64,000 bases of DNA from Bacteroidota bacterium (GCA_016714005.1 JADJOA010000008.1:62001-126000); one strand, 5' to 3'; shown: positions 1 to 10,707, counted from the first letter of the stretch. Notes: generated by a model from the sequence alone, not told the origin. Numbers and translations are program-made.

Positions 1-14
1 ACAAATTTGTTTTA

Positions 15-1554
15 ATGTCAAAAGCGGGTAAAGATTTAGCATGGAGTTTATTAGGGGCGTTTTGCTTTATGTTTATTTACGGATATACCTTTAATTGTTC
101 TGACCAGGAAGAACACCTGCCGCAAGTTTATAAATTATTAAATCCATCGCTTTACCAAAGCGATTATTTTGTTGAGGCTGCTTCAAGCCATTTTACCATC
201 CGTTACTTTTATGTAAAGTTAGTATATGCGTTCTCAATAGTTTTTGGTGTTGAAGCCGCAGTTTTTATTCTTTATGTTTTGTGCCTGTTGTTGTGTTTTT
301 ATTTTTACTGAAACTTGCATCTTACTTTTTGAAAATATCAACACCCAAATTGTTGCTGGCATTGCCACGCCATTATTGTTTAATTCTTTTACTACCGGGG
401 GAAACAGTCTTTTTGACACACAGCTAATTTGCACATCCATAGCAATGCCTTTCTGCCTTGGCGGCATATATATGTTTCTGAAAAGCCAATGGATTAAAGC
501 AGCAGTTTTTTGTGGAGTGGCTTCTTTGTTTCAGGTATTAATGGGATTGCAAACTTTTTTTCTGTTTGCCATCCTTATTTTAGTGCTTTATAGAAAGCCT
601 GATTTGCGACAATTAGTAATATCCATATTAGTTTGGGCTGCCGTTGCATCACCAATGTTGTATAACGTATTAAAAAACCAGCTTGGAGATTCAAATTATG
701 AAATACAAACATTTTATGAGGCATTATACTTTTTCAGAAATCCTCACCATTATATTCCATCGCAATTTCCTTTGGGTGATTATTTTAAAACGCTATTCAT
801 AATATGCCTGGCTTTAATGTTGGCATACACAACAAAAAACAAATTTTTTAAACTCCTGATTTGCCTTAACTCAATTGTTATTGCATTGTTAATTGGTTAT
901 TTCCTCCTATTTGAAATGATGGAGTTGATGTCAATAGGAAAAATACAGTTATTCAAAATTACACTGTGGCAGGAATTTATAAATGGCATTTTTATTACAG
1001 GAGTTATATCCAATTATATACTTAAAAATATCAACCTCAATTTTCCAAATAGAAAATGGTTAATAACTGCATCTGCCTTTTCTTTTGTCTTATTCTCATT
1101 TATAATTTATTTCAAAAAATACTTTCCTGAAAAAATAAAAAGAAGATATGCAGTAAATACCAATTATAAAAGTGATTTAACGCTTGCTCATGAATGGTTA
1201 AAAACAAATACAAATGAAAGAGAAGTAGTTTTAAGTTTTGCAGATGACAACTCTTTACTATCCGAAACTCAGCGTCCGGTATTAGTTGCCTATAAGGCAA
1301 TTATTCATGAGCCCTGGTTTTTAAACAATTGGATGCAAACATTTAAAAAAGCATACAGTATAGATTCAACTTATACTTTTAAAAATACATTTAACTTGGA
1401 GAGTATAAAAACCAATTCATACTTAAATGATTTTACAAAGCCTTATGTTGATTATTACATTGTTGAAAATAAAATGAGCACGATAAAGAATATGGAAATA
1501 GTTTATTCCAATGCGAGCTATTCAATTATTTCAAATCAGCGCAACACTAATTAA
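15..1554 (+). CDS. Polytopic membrane protein of unknown function (frameshifted)
   Basis: Not recognised with certainty. The protein has an N-terminal membrane segment, about ten hydrophobic helices, and a soluble C-terminal tail from about position 1150 with motifs such as LAHEWLKTNT and RPVLVAYKAI. This layout resembles GT-C-like or DUF6798-type membrane proteins of Bacteroidota. The first 98 residues (15..311) and the remainder (to 1554) are in different frames; the switch lies in the T-rich run near 295-306, so one indel would join them. The ATG at 15 is close to the window edge, so a longer N-terminus is possible. It ends 31 bases before prmA on the same strand. Function and substrate cannot be told from the sequence. 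Confidence 0.6.
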
Positions 1555-1585
1555 GTTATTCAAGTTAAACAACACCCAAATAATT

Positions 1586-2421
1586 ATGTATTATCTCGCA
1601 GTTCATTGCAACATTACTCCACGCGAACCCTTTGCCGATATTTTAATGGCCGAAATGGCTGATGCAGGATTTAGCATGTTTGAAGATACTAATAATGGTT
1701 TTGTGGCTTATTTGCAAACAGAAGTTTTGGATGATATGTATTTGGCGAGCATTAACCGAACTGATAGCAACGAACTTTATACTGCAAAGTTTACCTATGA
1801 AATTATGCCTTACACCAACTGGAATGAAGAGTGGGAAAAAAACTTTGAGCCAATAGAAATTGCCGGTGTATATGTAAGAGCGCCTTTTCACACACCAAAA
1901 CCTTCAGCTAAACATGAATTGGTTATACAACCCAAAATGAGTTTTGGCACAGGTCATCATGCAACTACATCTTTAATGATTGAGCAAATGATGGAATTGA
2001 ATTTTAAAAATAAAACCGTGTGTGATATGGGTTGTGGTAGTGGTATTTTGGCAATACTTGCTGCCAAACTTGGCTCCACAAATATTACAGCAATTGATAT
2101 TGATGCGCATTGCGTTGAAAACACATTGGAGAACGTTGAGTCAAACGCTGTAAGTATTTCGAGAGCTTTAAAAGGAGATGCGCAAACACTTTTTGAAAGC
2201 GGCAGCTACGATATTTTAATTGCCAACATAAACCGCAACATTATTTTAGAAGATTTAAAAATTTATAACGTGTGTTTGAACAAAGGTGGTGTGCTTTTAT
2301 TAAGCGGTTTTTATGAGCAGGATGCATGCATAATTGCTGCTGACGCAGGAAAAATCAAATTGATGCAACAAAAAAGTTAGTTAGAGATAACTGGTGTTCG
2401 TTAAAATTGCTCAAGAACTAA
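1586..2421 (+). CDS. prmA: Ribosomal protein L11 methyltransferase (C-terminal frameshift)
   Basis: PrmA trimethylates ribosomal protein L11 using S-adenosylmethionine. The SAM-binding glycine motif CDMGCGSGILAIL is followed by the acidic end of strand 2 (AIDID) and the family motif IANINRNII. The ATG at 1586 (MYYLAVHC) is preferred to an in-frame codon at 1511, which lies inside the upstream gene. The frame stops at 2380 just after the A6 run at 2370-2375. The next frame continues with VRDNWCSLKLLKN, the expected PrmA ending, to a stop at 2419-2421, so one base is probably missing from the run. The corrected stop overlaps that of the convergent metallo-hydrolase gene by four bases. Confidence 0.9.
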
Positions 2422-3815
2422 ACTTTAAACGATTGTCCCTGATCGGGAATCTCAATATTACCAAATCCAACTTTACTTAATGTATTTTTAAATTCAAGTT
2501 GTACTTCATACTCTCCATGTACTAAAAAAGTTTTTTACCAACGCTGGGTTCTGGCACTTTAGGTAATCAATCATTTCTTTATAATCGGCATGGGCGCTAA
2601 ACGAACTAATTACTTCCACATCGGCTTTCACCTCATATTCTTCACCAAAAATGCGGACCGTTTTATCCCTGTTCATTAGCCTTCCGCCTATTGAATTTGG
2701 CGAACAATAACCAACCAGCAAAATGGTATTTTTGTTATCACCCACATTGTTTTTTACATGATGCTTTATTCTGCCAGCATCAATCATACCGCTTGCGGAA
2801 ATAATAATGCATGGATTTTTGTTATCATTTAACTTTTTTGAGTCCTCGGCTTTCCGCACATATTGTAAATTACTAAAGCCAAAAGGGTCAGGGTCAGTTT
2901 TCATGTAATCAATTATTTCATTGTTAAAAAACTCGCGGTGCTTCCGCATAATCATAGTGGCATCAACAGCTAGCGGGCTGTCAACATACACATTTATGGC
3001 AGGAAGTTTACCTTCTGTTTTAAACCTGTCAAGGGTATAAACAATTTCCTGTGTTCGTCCCAAGCTAAAGGCAGGAATAATGAGTTTGCCCCTTTTTTCA
3101 ACACACGTTTTCATAACAACATCAAGCAATTTTTGTCTTGCATTTCCGGTATCATCATGCAAGCGGTTACCGTAGGTAGATTCGCAAATTATATAATCCG
3201 CCTGTCTGAATTCTTGCGGAGATTTTAGAATTAAATCATTGTACCTGCCTATATCACCCGAAAAGGTAACTTTCTTCAACCCTGAATTATCCTTGACATT
3301 AAGGTGTACAGATACACTCCCTAGTATATGTCCAGCATCTGTAAAATGAAAACTTATTTCATCATCAATTACAATTTCTTTTCCAACCGCCACAGGTTTC
3401 ATTAAATCAATAGCATCATCCACATCAGCAATTTCATAAAGTGGCTTCAGCAAATCTCTTCCTTGCTTTTCTCTTCTTTTGTTCAGGTATTTCACATCAC
3501 TTTCCTGAATGTGCGCACTATCAAGCAACATTATTTCACATAATTCTTTAGTTGCTGCTGTGCAATAAATAGTTCCTTTAAATCCCTGCTTAACCAAATT
3601 TGGAATGTTGCCGGTGTGATCAATATGTGCATGAGATAAAAGCATTACATGAATGTCAGCGGGGTTAAATCCAAAATGGCGGTTCATTTCATCGTTATCC
3701 TTTCCTCGTCCTTGAAAGAAGCCGCAATCGAGAAGAATTTTTTTCCGGAATGTGTTGTTATGATGTGTTTGCTACCGGTTACAGTACGGGCTGCGCCATG
3801 AAATTGTATTTGCAT
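2418..3815 (-). CDS. MBL-fold beta-CASP metallo-hydrolase, RNA-specificity type (frameshifted)
   Basis: This belongs to the metallo-beta-lactamase/beta-CASP family (COG1236, related to CPSF/Ysh1 nucleases). Visible motifs are SHAHIDHTGN (HxHxDH zinc site), the DAGHILGS and FSGDIG metal-binding strands, GRTQEIVY, SASGMIDAGRIKHH and the C-terminal FSAHADY. A two-zinc ribonuclease acting in the cytoplasm is the usual role of the family. The open frame is 2506..3687. The N-terminus (MQIQFHGAARTVTGS) is recovered from the ATG at 3813-3815 if an A7 run near 3738 is really A8. The C-terminus (TFLVHGEYEVQ...QSFKV) is recovered by a second shift near 2530. The RDD gene lies immediately upstream, 7 bases away, suggesting co-transcription. 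Confidence 0.85.
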
Positions 3816-3822
3816 AAAATTA

Positions 3823-4551
3823 TCAGCGTGTTAAAACAACAAAATCATTAATGAGTGTTTTTAAAAATACAACCCTATCCTTGGGTGTTTCTGCAAGTTT
3901 TAATTTTTTACTCATGATATCACACAACAAAACAATCGCATTTGCATGTGCGGAATTAGGGAAATTATTATAGCGTTCAAGTGTTTTTTTTACCACAAGC
4001 AAATCGCTTTCATGTAATTGCGTTACTTGCATATAAACCGGAGTGTATTCATTGCGAGTATTAATTTTCAAAATGTCTTTTAACTCCAATATGTGTCTGG
4101 GTTTTAACCTCACTACAATTGTATTTGCAACTAAATCTCCAAGTCTTTGCGCTTGTTGGGTAGAATTAATCATTATTGAAGCTATTGCGCCAAGCGAAAA
4201 ATAAATATCAACCAATCTAAAACACCAACGTAACAAATAATCACTTAATGAAGGTTCTTTTCCGGTTAACCTTATAACCTTTAATCGCATAAGTTTTTTA
4301 CCAATGCTTTGTCCGTTTAACCACCACTCACTTACCAATGAATAAAAAATAAAAAGCGGAGCCATTACTAAATACATAACGTAAGTATATACCTGGCTGT
4401 TTGCGGAAAAGCCAACAAACATTAGTAATGCAAACATGCAAGCTCCAATAATTGAAATATCTATAATATATGCTATCACTCGTTCGCCTGCTCCTGCAAG
4501 TTCGTATTGAATGGTAACGTTTTGGGTAGTATCAATCTCAATAGTTCGCAT
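3823..4551 (-). CDS. RDD family membrane protein
   Basis: The first 150 residues form an RDD domain with four hydrophobic segments, including the signature stretch NGQSIGKKLMRLKVIR, and the second conserved Arg region (RWCFRLVDIYF). After it comes a soluble tail of about 95 residues rich in charged helices. RDD proteins are inner-membrane proteins of uncertain function, some of them linked to ion transport. The start is placed at the ATG at 4551 (MRTIEIDTTQ); one more ATG lies 9 bases upstream. It is divergent from the metalloprotease gene at 4655 and is first in a two-gene operon with the beta-CASP hydrolase. Confidence 0.8.
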   Translation of the reverse strand: MRTIEIDTTQNVTIQYELAGAGERVIAYIIDISIIGACMFALLMFVGFSANSQVYTYVMYLVMAPLFIFYSLVSEWWLNGQSIGKKLMRLKVIRLTGKEPSLSDYLLRWCFRLVDIYFSLGAIASIMINSTQQAQRLGDLVANTIVVRLKPRHILELKDILKINTRNEYTPVYMQVTQLHESDLLVVKKTLERYNNFPNSAHANAIVLLCDIMSKKLKLAETPKDRVVFLKTLINDFVVLTR

Positions 4552-4654
4552 GTGATGCAAATGTAACAGTAAAAATTTACAAACAGACTACAAGTCTATT
4601 GGAGAATCCTCTAAATTTGAGGCACGGAAAAAATTAAATCATAATCTTAATAAA

Positions 4655-6856
4655 ATGAAAAAACTATTACTACTTGTGTGTTTTGCGCAGTTTGGTTCGC
4701 TACAGATTTATGCACAATCTAACCCAAATAAGGTTAAATGCGGCTCTGATGAGTATAATAAACAACTAATGCAATCAGACCAATCGTTCAAAATAAACCA
4801 GCAAGAAATTGAACGCTTAACGGAGGATTACATTTCTAATATTGGGACTAATCGCGTGGCATCTGCTGTAGTTACCATTCCTGTTGTTTTTCACATTGTT
4901 TATAATACTGCCACTCAAAACATAACAGAAAATGTTATCAAAACCCAATTAGATGTTTTGAACGAAGATTATAACAATATCAACTTCGATAGAAGGGCGA
5001 TAAGACCAAATTATCGTCCGCTGGCAGGTAACATGGAGATAAAATTTGTAATGGCAAGACAAGACCCATCAGGCAACCAAACTAACGGTATAACCCGGAC
5101 ATCAGCTGCTAAAACCTTTTTCTGTACCTCCTCCAACGAGGCAAAATTTACCGCTACCGGTGGAAAAGATATTTGGAACCGTGATAAATATTTAAATATT
5201 TGGGTAGTACCTGCTATATCATCAAGTTGCGCATCAAACCTAGCTAACATACTTGGATATGCACAATTCCCTGGTGGAGCAGCCAATACAGATGGTGTTG
5301 TAATAGGTTATGAGTTTGTTGGAAGACCATCAAGCGGTGCTCCTTACAACCTTGGAAGAACAGCTACACATGAAGTCGGGCATTGGCTTAACCTTAGACA
5401 CATTTGGGGAGATGACTCAAACGGAAATGGAACATGCACAACAAGTGAGTGTAGTGGCACCGATCAGGTAGCTGACACTCAAAACGCCTGCGAAGAAAAC
5501 TATGGAAACCTTAGTTGCTACACAAAAAACTGTACCACCACCTCTAATGATGGCGAAATGTTTTACAACTACATGGATTATACCAATGATGCATATATGT
5601 ATGGTTTCACTCCGGGTCAATGTAACCGAAGTGCTGCTCTTTTTGGAATTTCTACTCCATCTAGAGCACTCTTGTTAACGTCCAATGGAGGTGCAAACGT
5701 TGCTTCATCCCCTACCACCGATGCCGGTATTACTGCCGTAATTTCTCCTGCAGCCACTACGGTTAATCATTTAACCACAACTTTTGATGTAGAAGTTGAA
5801 TCAACAAATTTTGGTACTGCTGCACTTACATCATGCGATATTAATTATTACGTTAATGCTACAACTCCCACCACCTTTAACTGGTCAGGAAGTCTTGCTG
5901 CGGGATCTTCTATAAACGTTGTTCTTCCTACCCCACTTACTGTTAATGCGGGCACCCACTATTTTTATGCCTCCACATCAAATCCAAATGGAACTACTGA
6001 CGGAACTACTGTTAATGACAGAATTCAAAAAAGATTTTTCCAGCATACCACTACTCAAAATTTACCTTACACACAAAACTTTGATGCTACAAGTTTCTTA
6101 AACGCTACAAGTTTATGGGCAAACAAAAATTATGACTGTGGCACAGGCGCCTGGGCAAAATCTACTACTACTTATGCAGGTGCTGGTTCAGCCTTTTTTA
6201 CCAACTTTACGCAAACTGCTCCTGTTGGCCGAGATGATGAAATGCTTACCCCATTCTTAAACCTATCATCTCAAACAAATCCTAAAATTGGTTTTTGGGT
6301 TGCGTATGCGCCACGAAATACAACTTCAAGCGACACGCTTGAACTTCTTCTTACTACTGATGGAGGATATACCTACACATCAATTTACAAGAAGTGGGGA
6401 TCCGCTTTACAAACTGTTGCTGCCACCACATCAGCATTTACTCCGTCTTCAACTTCCGATTGGCGTTTTGATGTTGTTGATTTAACGCCATACCAATCGG
6501 CAAAAAATGCACAGATTGCTTTCCGTAATATCACTAACAACCAAAATAACATTTATATTGATGAAATAGTTGTTGACCAATTATTGCGCGTTCAAAATTT
6601 ACAAGATGTAAAAACTTTTGCCGTATTCCCAAACCCTAACAACGGGCAATTTGTATTACGGGCTTGGTTTGATAAAGTAGTTAATGCACAGGTAACAATT
6701 TCCAACGTGCTTGGTGAAATTATTTATTCGCAAAAACTTGATCAGGGTTTGCAAGTTGAAAAGAACATTGATCTTGAAGGATTAAGTTCAGGAATTTATA
6801 ACGTAACTTTAATTACCGAGTCGGGAACATTAAGCCACAGAGTTATTGTTAAATAA
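4655..6856 (+). CDS. Secreted M43-family (pappalysin-like) zinc metalloprotease with T9SS sorting domain
   Basis: The protein has 733 residues. A signal peptide (MKKLLLLVCFAQFGSLQIYAQ) leads to a propeptide-like region. The metzincin catalytic motif HEVGHWLNLRH lies at about residues 239-249 and the Met-turn NYMDYTND near 307, as in M43 pappalysin-type proteases. Cysteines flank the active site (CTTSECSG, CEENYGNLSCYTKNC). A CARDB-like beta domain and a jelly-roll-like domain follow (about 345-640), then a type A T9SS C-terminal sorting domain (about 655-733, ending SGIYNVTLITE...VIVK). It is expected to be exported by Sec, moved across the outer membrane by T9SS and attached or released outside. 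The frame is intact, unlike many neighbours. Confidence 0.9.
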   Translation: MKKLLLLVCFAQFGSLQIYAQSNPNKVKCGSDEYNKQLMQSDQSFKINQQEIERLTEDYISNIGTNRVASAVVTIPVVFHIVYNTATQNITENVIKTQLDVLNEDYNNINFDRRAIRPNYRPLAGNMEIKFVMARQDPSGNQTNGITRTSAAKTFFCTSSNEAKFTATGGKDIWNRDKYLNIWVVPAISSSCASNLANILGYAQFPGGAANTDGVVIGYEFVGRPSSGAPYNLGRTATHEVGHWLNLRHIWGDDSNGNGTCTTSECSGTDQVADTQNACEENYGNLSCYTKNCTTTSNDGEMFYNYMDYTNDAYMYGFTPGQCNRSAALFGISTPSRALLLTSNGGANVASSPTTDAGITAVISPAATTVNHLTTTFDVEVESTNFGTAALTSCDINYYVNATTPTTFNWSGSLAAGSSINVVLPTPLTVNAGTHYFYASTSNPNGTTDGTTVNDRIQKRFFQHTTTQNLPYTQNFDATSFLNATSLWANKNYDCGTGAWAKSTTTYAGAGSAFFTNFTQTAPVGRDDEMLTPFLNLSSQTNPKIGFWVAYAPRNTTSSDTLELLLTTDGGYTYTSIYKKWGSALQTVAATTSAFTPSSTSDWRFDVVDLTPYQSAKNAQIAFRNITNNQNNIYIDEIVVDQLLRVQNLQDVKTFAVFPNPNNGQFVLRAWFDKVVNAQVTISNVLGEIIYSQKLDQGLQVEKNIDLEGLSSGIYNVTLITESGTLSHRVIVK

Positions 6857-6877
6857 ATAATTTGGCTTTCGTTTTCC

Positions 6878-6913
6878 AAAAAAAGCATTCGCAATAAGGC
6901 GAATGCTTTTTTT
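6878..6913. terminator. Bidirectional rho-independent terminator
   Basis: A perfect stem GCATTCGC (6885-6892) / GCGAATGC (6899-6906) with a 6-base loop is flanked by A7 on the left and T7 on the right. It therefore gives a U-tract in both directions. It sits between the convergent metalloprotease gene and the methyltransferase gene. Confidence 0.9.
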
Positions 6914-6956
6914 GTTTTAGTTAGAACCCAACAATAAAACACACACGGCTTTTTGC

Positions 6957-7640
6957 TCAACTCCGGCTTTTCTTTTTCCAATGCGCAATAGTTTTGGTTT
7001 GAATCTGCTCTGTGCTCATATTAATTTCCTTAGCCAAACATAATTTTGTTTGCGGCTGGCAGGTCTCAATAAGCAATTGTAAAAGCTGCTGGTTGCGGTA
7101 AGGAGTTTCTATAAAAATTTGTGAGCAATTATTTTTGTGAGTGCACCTCCATTTTTTTATTGCGGCAATGCACTCTCCCTTTTCCTTAGGTAAATAACCG
7201 TGAAAATAAAATTGCTGCCCATTTAGCCCAGATGCCATCAATGCAAGCAAAATTGATGATGGTCCTGTTAAAGGAACAACTTTAATATCTTTTTGATGTG
7301 CAATAGCAACCACTTCTGCTCCCGGGTCTGCAATGCCTGGGCAACCTGCTTCGCTCATCAAGCCAACGTTTTTTCCATTCAGCAAACTATCAAACAATTC
7401 GGGTTGGTTAAACTTGGGAGCGTGCTTATCTAATTCGTTTACTGTTATTTGCGATTGCGGTTTTGAAATATTGCATTGCTTTAAAAACTGACGTGCTGTT
7501 TTTGCATTCTCTGCAATAAACTCATCAAGGGTATCAATTATATTAATAACATGCTCCGGCAAAAAAACCTTTACATCATCATTGCCCAATGTGGTGGGAA
7601 TTAAATAAAGTATTCCTTTGGTTAAAGAAGCTTCAGGCAA
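6957..7640 (-). CDS. SAM-dependent methyltransferase, tetrapyrrole-methylase fold (RsmI-like)
   Basis: This is a TP-methylase-fold protein of the RsmI-like group. RsmI 2'-O-methylates C1402 of 16S rRNA, although the Bacteroidota homologues of this length are usually named only SAM-dependent methyltransferase. Seen are LYLIPTTLGN at the N-terminus, GLMSEAGCPGIADPGAEVV (SAM/substrate loop) and VPLTGPSSILLALMASG. The present stop gives ...HWKKKSRS. One added base in the preceding A-run gives HWKKKKPELSKKPCVF, the type of ending expected in the family, so the true C-terminus probably lies near 6920-6930. It starts 3 bases after the phosphatase gene, in the dnaA operon. Confidence 0.85.
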   Translation of the reverse strand: MPEASLTKGILYLIPTTLGNDDVKVFLPEHVINIIDTLDEFIAENAKTARQFLKQCNISKPQSQITVNELDKHAPKFNQPELFDSLLNGKNVGLMSEAGCPGIADPGAEVVAIAHQKDIKVVPLTGPSSILLALMASGLNGQQFYFHGYLPKEKGECIAAIKKWRCTHKNNCSQIFIETPYRNQQLLQLLIETCQPQTKLCLAKEINMSTEQIQTKTIAHWKKKSRS

Positions 7641-7643
7641 TTT

Positions 7644-8114
7644 TTATTTCGCTTTGTTGCTTTGCAATTTTCTGTGCAGCCTGTTCACATGCCTTGTCGA
7701 GCATTTGAAAACATTTTCAAAATCGGAAAGATTGCCGTAGTAAGGATCAGGTACTGAGCGTCTCACTCCAAAACCTGCAAACTCCATCAATAAGTGTATT
7801 TTTTCTTCTTGGTCGCGTGTATCAGCAAATTCAATCAGGCTCTCATAGTTGTTATTATCCATTGCAAAAATGTAATCAAACTTTACAATGTCGGCTTTTT
7901 TAAAAGGACGAGAGCGTTGTTTGCTAATATCAACACCATGATTGCGTGCTGTTGCAATAGAACGGTGGTCGGGCAAGCTTCCTTCGTGAAAATCTATCAT
8001 ACCAGCACTGTCAACAACTGCTTGAATGCGATGCTTATTTAATTTCTCGCGCATGATACCTTCTGCTAGTGGCGAGCGGCAAATGTTGCCTAAACAAACC
8101 ATTAAAACATTCAT
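7644..8114 (-). CDS. Low-molecular-weight protein-tyrosine phosphatase
   Basis: The protein has 156 residues, typical for the family. The N-terminal P-loop CLGNICRSP matches C(X)5R(S/T), with nucleophilic Cys7 and Arg13, and the general-acid motif DPYYG sits in the C-terminal third (VPDPYYGNLSDFE). It dephosphorylates phosphotyrosine in the cytoplasm. Spacings of 15 bases from dnaA and 3 bases to the methyltransferase argue for one transcript, an order seen in other Bacteroidota. No exopolysaccharide or kinase gene is nearby, so its substrate is not indicated. Confidence 0.92.
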   Translation of the reverse strand: MNVLMVCLGNICRSPLAEGIMREKLNKHRIQAVVDSAGMIDFHEGSLPDHRSIATARNHGVDISKQRSRPFKKADIVKFDYIFAMDNNNYESLIEFADTRDQEEKIHLLMEFAGFGVRRSVPDPYYGNLSDFENVFKCSTRHVNRLHRKLQSNKAK

Positions 8115-8129
8115 GGCAATAAAAATAAT

Positions 8130-9600
8130 TTAACCTCTACTGTTTAAGTTGATCCGCTTTTGCAAATCGGCAACATATCCTTTAAACTTCTTATCAGTTT
8201 CCATAAGGTTATTTACTGTGCGGCATGCATGCAAAACGGTTGCATGGTCTTTACCACCACAATGTGCTCCAATGGCTGAAAGAGAAGACTTGGTCATGTT
8301 CTTAGAAAAATACATGGCTAACTGTCTTGCCTGTACTACTTCACGTTTTCTGGTTTTTGATTTTAAAGTTTCGAGTGGTAACTCAAAATAATCACAAACA
8401 ACTTTTTGTATGTAGTCAATAGAAATTTCGTGAACGGTGTTTTTTACAAACTTGTCAATCATTTGTTTGGCAAGTTCAAGTGTAATAGGCTTCTTGTTTA
8501 ACGATGCTTGTGCAATGATTGAAATTAATGCACCTTCTAACTCTCTTACATTTGAAGTAATGCTGTATGCAATGTATTCAACAATGTCGGTTGGAAGTTC
8601 TATACCATCCACATACATTTTCTTTTTAAGAATAGCAATACGTGTTTCCAAATCGGGTGATTGTAAATCAGCACTCAATCCCCACTTAAAGCGTGAGAGT
8701 AAACGCTGTTCAATACCCTGCATGTCAACAGGTGCCTTGTCTGATGTTAGAATAATTTGCTTGTGATTTTGGTGCAAGTGATTGAAGATGTGAAAAAATA
8801 CGTCTTGTGTTTTTTCTTTGCCTGATAAAAAATGAATGTCATCAATAATCAGCACATCCATCATTTCATAAAAATGAATGAAATCGTTTTGCGTATTGTT
8901 CTTTACAGCATCTACAAACTGGTTCATAAACCTGTCGGCAGGAACGTATAGAACTGTTTTTTGAGGAAAGTTATTTTTTATTTCAATACCAATGGCATGA
9001 GCCACATGTGTTTTTCCTAAACCGGTAGCACCATATAATAAGAGTGGGTTAAAAGAAGTGCCCCCCGGTTTTCCGGCAACAGCCCACGCAGCACTACGCG
9101 CTAAACGGTTGCAATCTCCTTCAATAAAATTTTCGAAACTATAATTAACGTTTAACTGTGAGTCAATATCAATCTTCTTTAAACCCGGAACTATAAAAGG
9201 ATTTTTTATTGCCGTGTTTAATTGTACAGGTACAGACACCTGTGGGTTTTAATATTAGCAGGTCCTTTTGCCGGTACTTTTACAGAATATGCTTTTGCAG
9301 TTCCGTTAGAAGTTTCCATTAATATAGAATACTCCAAACGACCTTCGGCACCTAATTCCTTTTTTAATTACCTTTTAAATAAAGTAAGAAAATGCTCTTC
9401 CAACCATTCGTAAAAAACTGGCTTGGAACCTCAATAGTTAAAACATTTTTTTCAAGTTTAATTGGCTTGATGGGTTCAAACCATGTTTTAAAATTTTGCG
9501 GACTTACATTATCCTTGATTAATTTAAGACAGTTATCCCATACTTTTTCAACTGATTTGGTCGCACTGCTTGTTTGGTTTTTTGTACTGGCTACTGGCAT
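8130..9600 (-). CDS. dnaA: Chromosomal replication initiator protein DnaA (frameshifted)
   Basis: DnaA binds oriC and opens the duplex for replication. Domain I (SVEKVWDNCLKLIKDNVSPQNFKTWFEPI) is in one frame (9364..9600). Domains III and IV are in another (8130..9239), with Walker A GATGLGKTH, Walker B VLIIDDIHFLSG, sensor regions and the domain IV signature GGKDHATVLHACRTV. The bridge 9240-9363 reads through as LGAEGRLEYSILMETSNG and AYSVKVPAKGPAN in a third frame, so at least two, probably three, indels interrupt one gene of about 485 residues. An essential gene broken this way points to base-calling error. The upstream 171 bases are very AT-rich, but I see no TTATCCACA-type boxes there. 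Confidence 0.93.
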
Positions 9601-9771
9601 CTGGCTTATTGGTTCTCTTGTAATGGTGAAATACTTTTGGTTCTCTTGTTGGGTCTAAAATACTCTTTAAATGAATACAGTCAAATTTTTCAAAGAACTT
9701 TTTAGGAAAAAAATTATCGACTGCTTTATTTTTGAGGGACGCAAATGTGTGAAAAAAAATTATAAAAAAAA

Positions 9772-10707
9772 TTAAACTGCTATTGTTTTTTTAGAAATTT
9801 TTAGCGAAGTGCCCTCGCCTTTTACTATACGTTTTTTTTTCTCAATAAAAAAATCTATTCTGCCTAATTTTATTCCTGCCCATCCCACTTGAGCAATATA
9901 AACAGGCTTACCATCTCTGTTGTAATATTTATATGGAGTATCAATAAATGTATGTATGTGCCCGCCAATTATCAAATCAATATTGAGTGATTTTTTTGCA
10001 AGCACATCGTCAGAAATTTTTTCATCAGGGTATTTGTAGCCTAAATGGGATAAGCAAATAACTATATCGCATTTTTCAGTATGTTTTAAATAATGAGCAG
10101 CAACTGCAGCTTTTTCCATTGGATCTAAATATTTTGTATTTCCAATCAATTTATCAGGCACTAATCCCTTCAGTTCAATTCCAATTCCGAAAACTCCAAT
10201 ACGCGCACTATCCATTTCAAAAATTTTGTATGGTTTGGTTTTATCTTCCATAGCTGTATTCCTAAAGTCATAATTGCAGTTTAGCAAAGGAAAATTTGCG
10301 TACTTCAACATGTCTGCTAATCCATCTACTCCATTATCAAAATCATGGTTACCAATAGTGCCCGCATCATACTTTAACTGCGACATTAATTTCATTTCAA
10401 CTTCTCCTTTAAACAAATTAAAATAAGGTGTGCCCTGAAAAATATCTCCGGCATCTAACAGTAAAACATTTTTTTCTTTGTTTCTTATCTCATTAATAAT
10501 TGCAGCACGTTGAGCAACACCACCCATTCCCGGATATTTAGGATCGTTATCAGGAAACGCTTCAATTCGGCTGTGCACATCATTGGTATGCAATACAGTT
10601 ATTTTTATTATATCCTTTTTGGCTAACAATTCAAAAGGAATTCCGGTAACCCCTACTCCAACTGAAGCAGCCGACAATGTTTTAATAAAATCTCTTCTAC
10701 TTGTCAT
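9772..10707 (-). CDS. Tat-exported metallophosphatase, 5'-nucleotidase N-terminal domain
   Basis: The catalytic half of a UshA-type 5'-nucleotidase. A twin-arginine signal (SRRDFIKTL) precedes the calcineurin-like metal motifs: LHTNDVHSR, DAGDIFQG, TIGNHDFD, CLSHLGY and IGGHIHTF. It should hydrolyse nucleotides or related phosphoesters in the periplasm. The C-terminal substrate-binding domain found in the fused enzyme is absent and is encoded by the gene just upstream, whose end overlaps this start by about 11 bases. The ATG at 10707 (MTSRRDF) is chosen because it puts the Arg pair close to the N-terminus; another ATG lies 6 bases before it. Confidence 0.88.
   Translation of the reverse strand: MTSRRDFIKTLSAASVGVGVTGIPFELLAKKDIIKITVLHTNDVHSRIEAFPDNDPKYPGMGGVAQRAAIINEIRNKEKNVLLLDAGDIFQGTPYFNLFKGEVEMKLMSQLKYDAGTIGNHDFDNGVDGLADMLKYANFPLLNCNYDFRNTAMEDKTKPYKIFEMDSARIGVFGIGIELKGLVPDKLIGNTKYLDPMEKAAVAAHYLKHTEKCDIVICLSHLGYKYPDEKISDDVLAKKSLNIDLIIGGHIHTFIDTPYKYYNRDGKPVYIAQVGWAGIKLGRIDFFIEKKKRIVKGEGTSLKISKKTIAV

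Noticed and set aside
2437..2452. TCCC-TGAT-CGGGA hairpin as a terminator between prmA and the metallo-hydrolase gene
   Set aside because: It lies in the codons of the corrected C-terminus of the hydrolase (IPDQGQ) and has no T-tract.
9601..9771. Chromosomal origin next to dnaA
   Set aside because: No TTATCCACA-type boxes were found; AT-richness alone is not enough.
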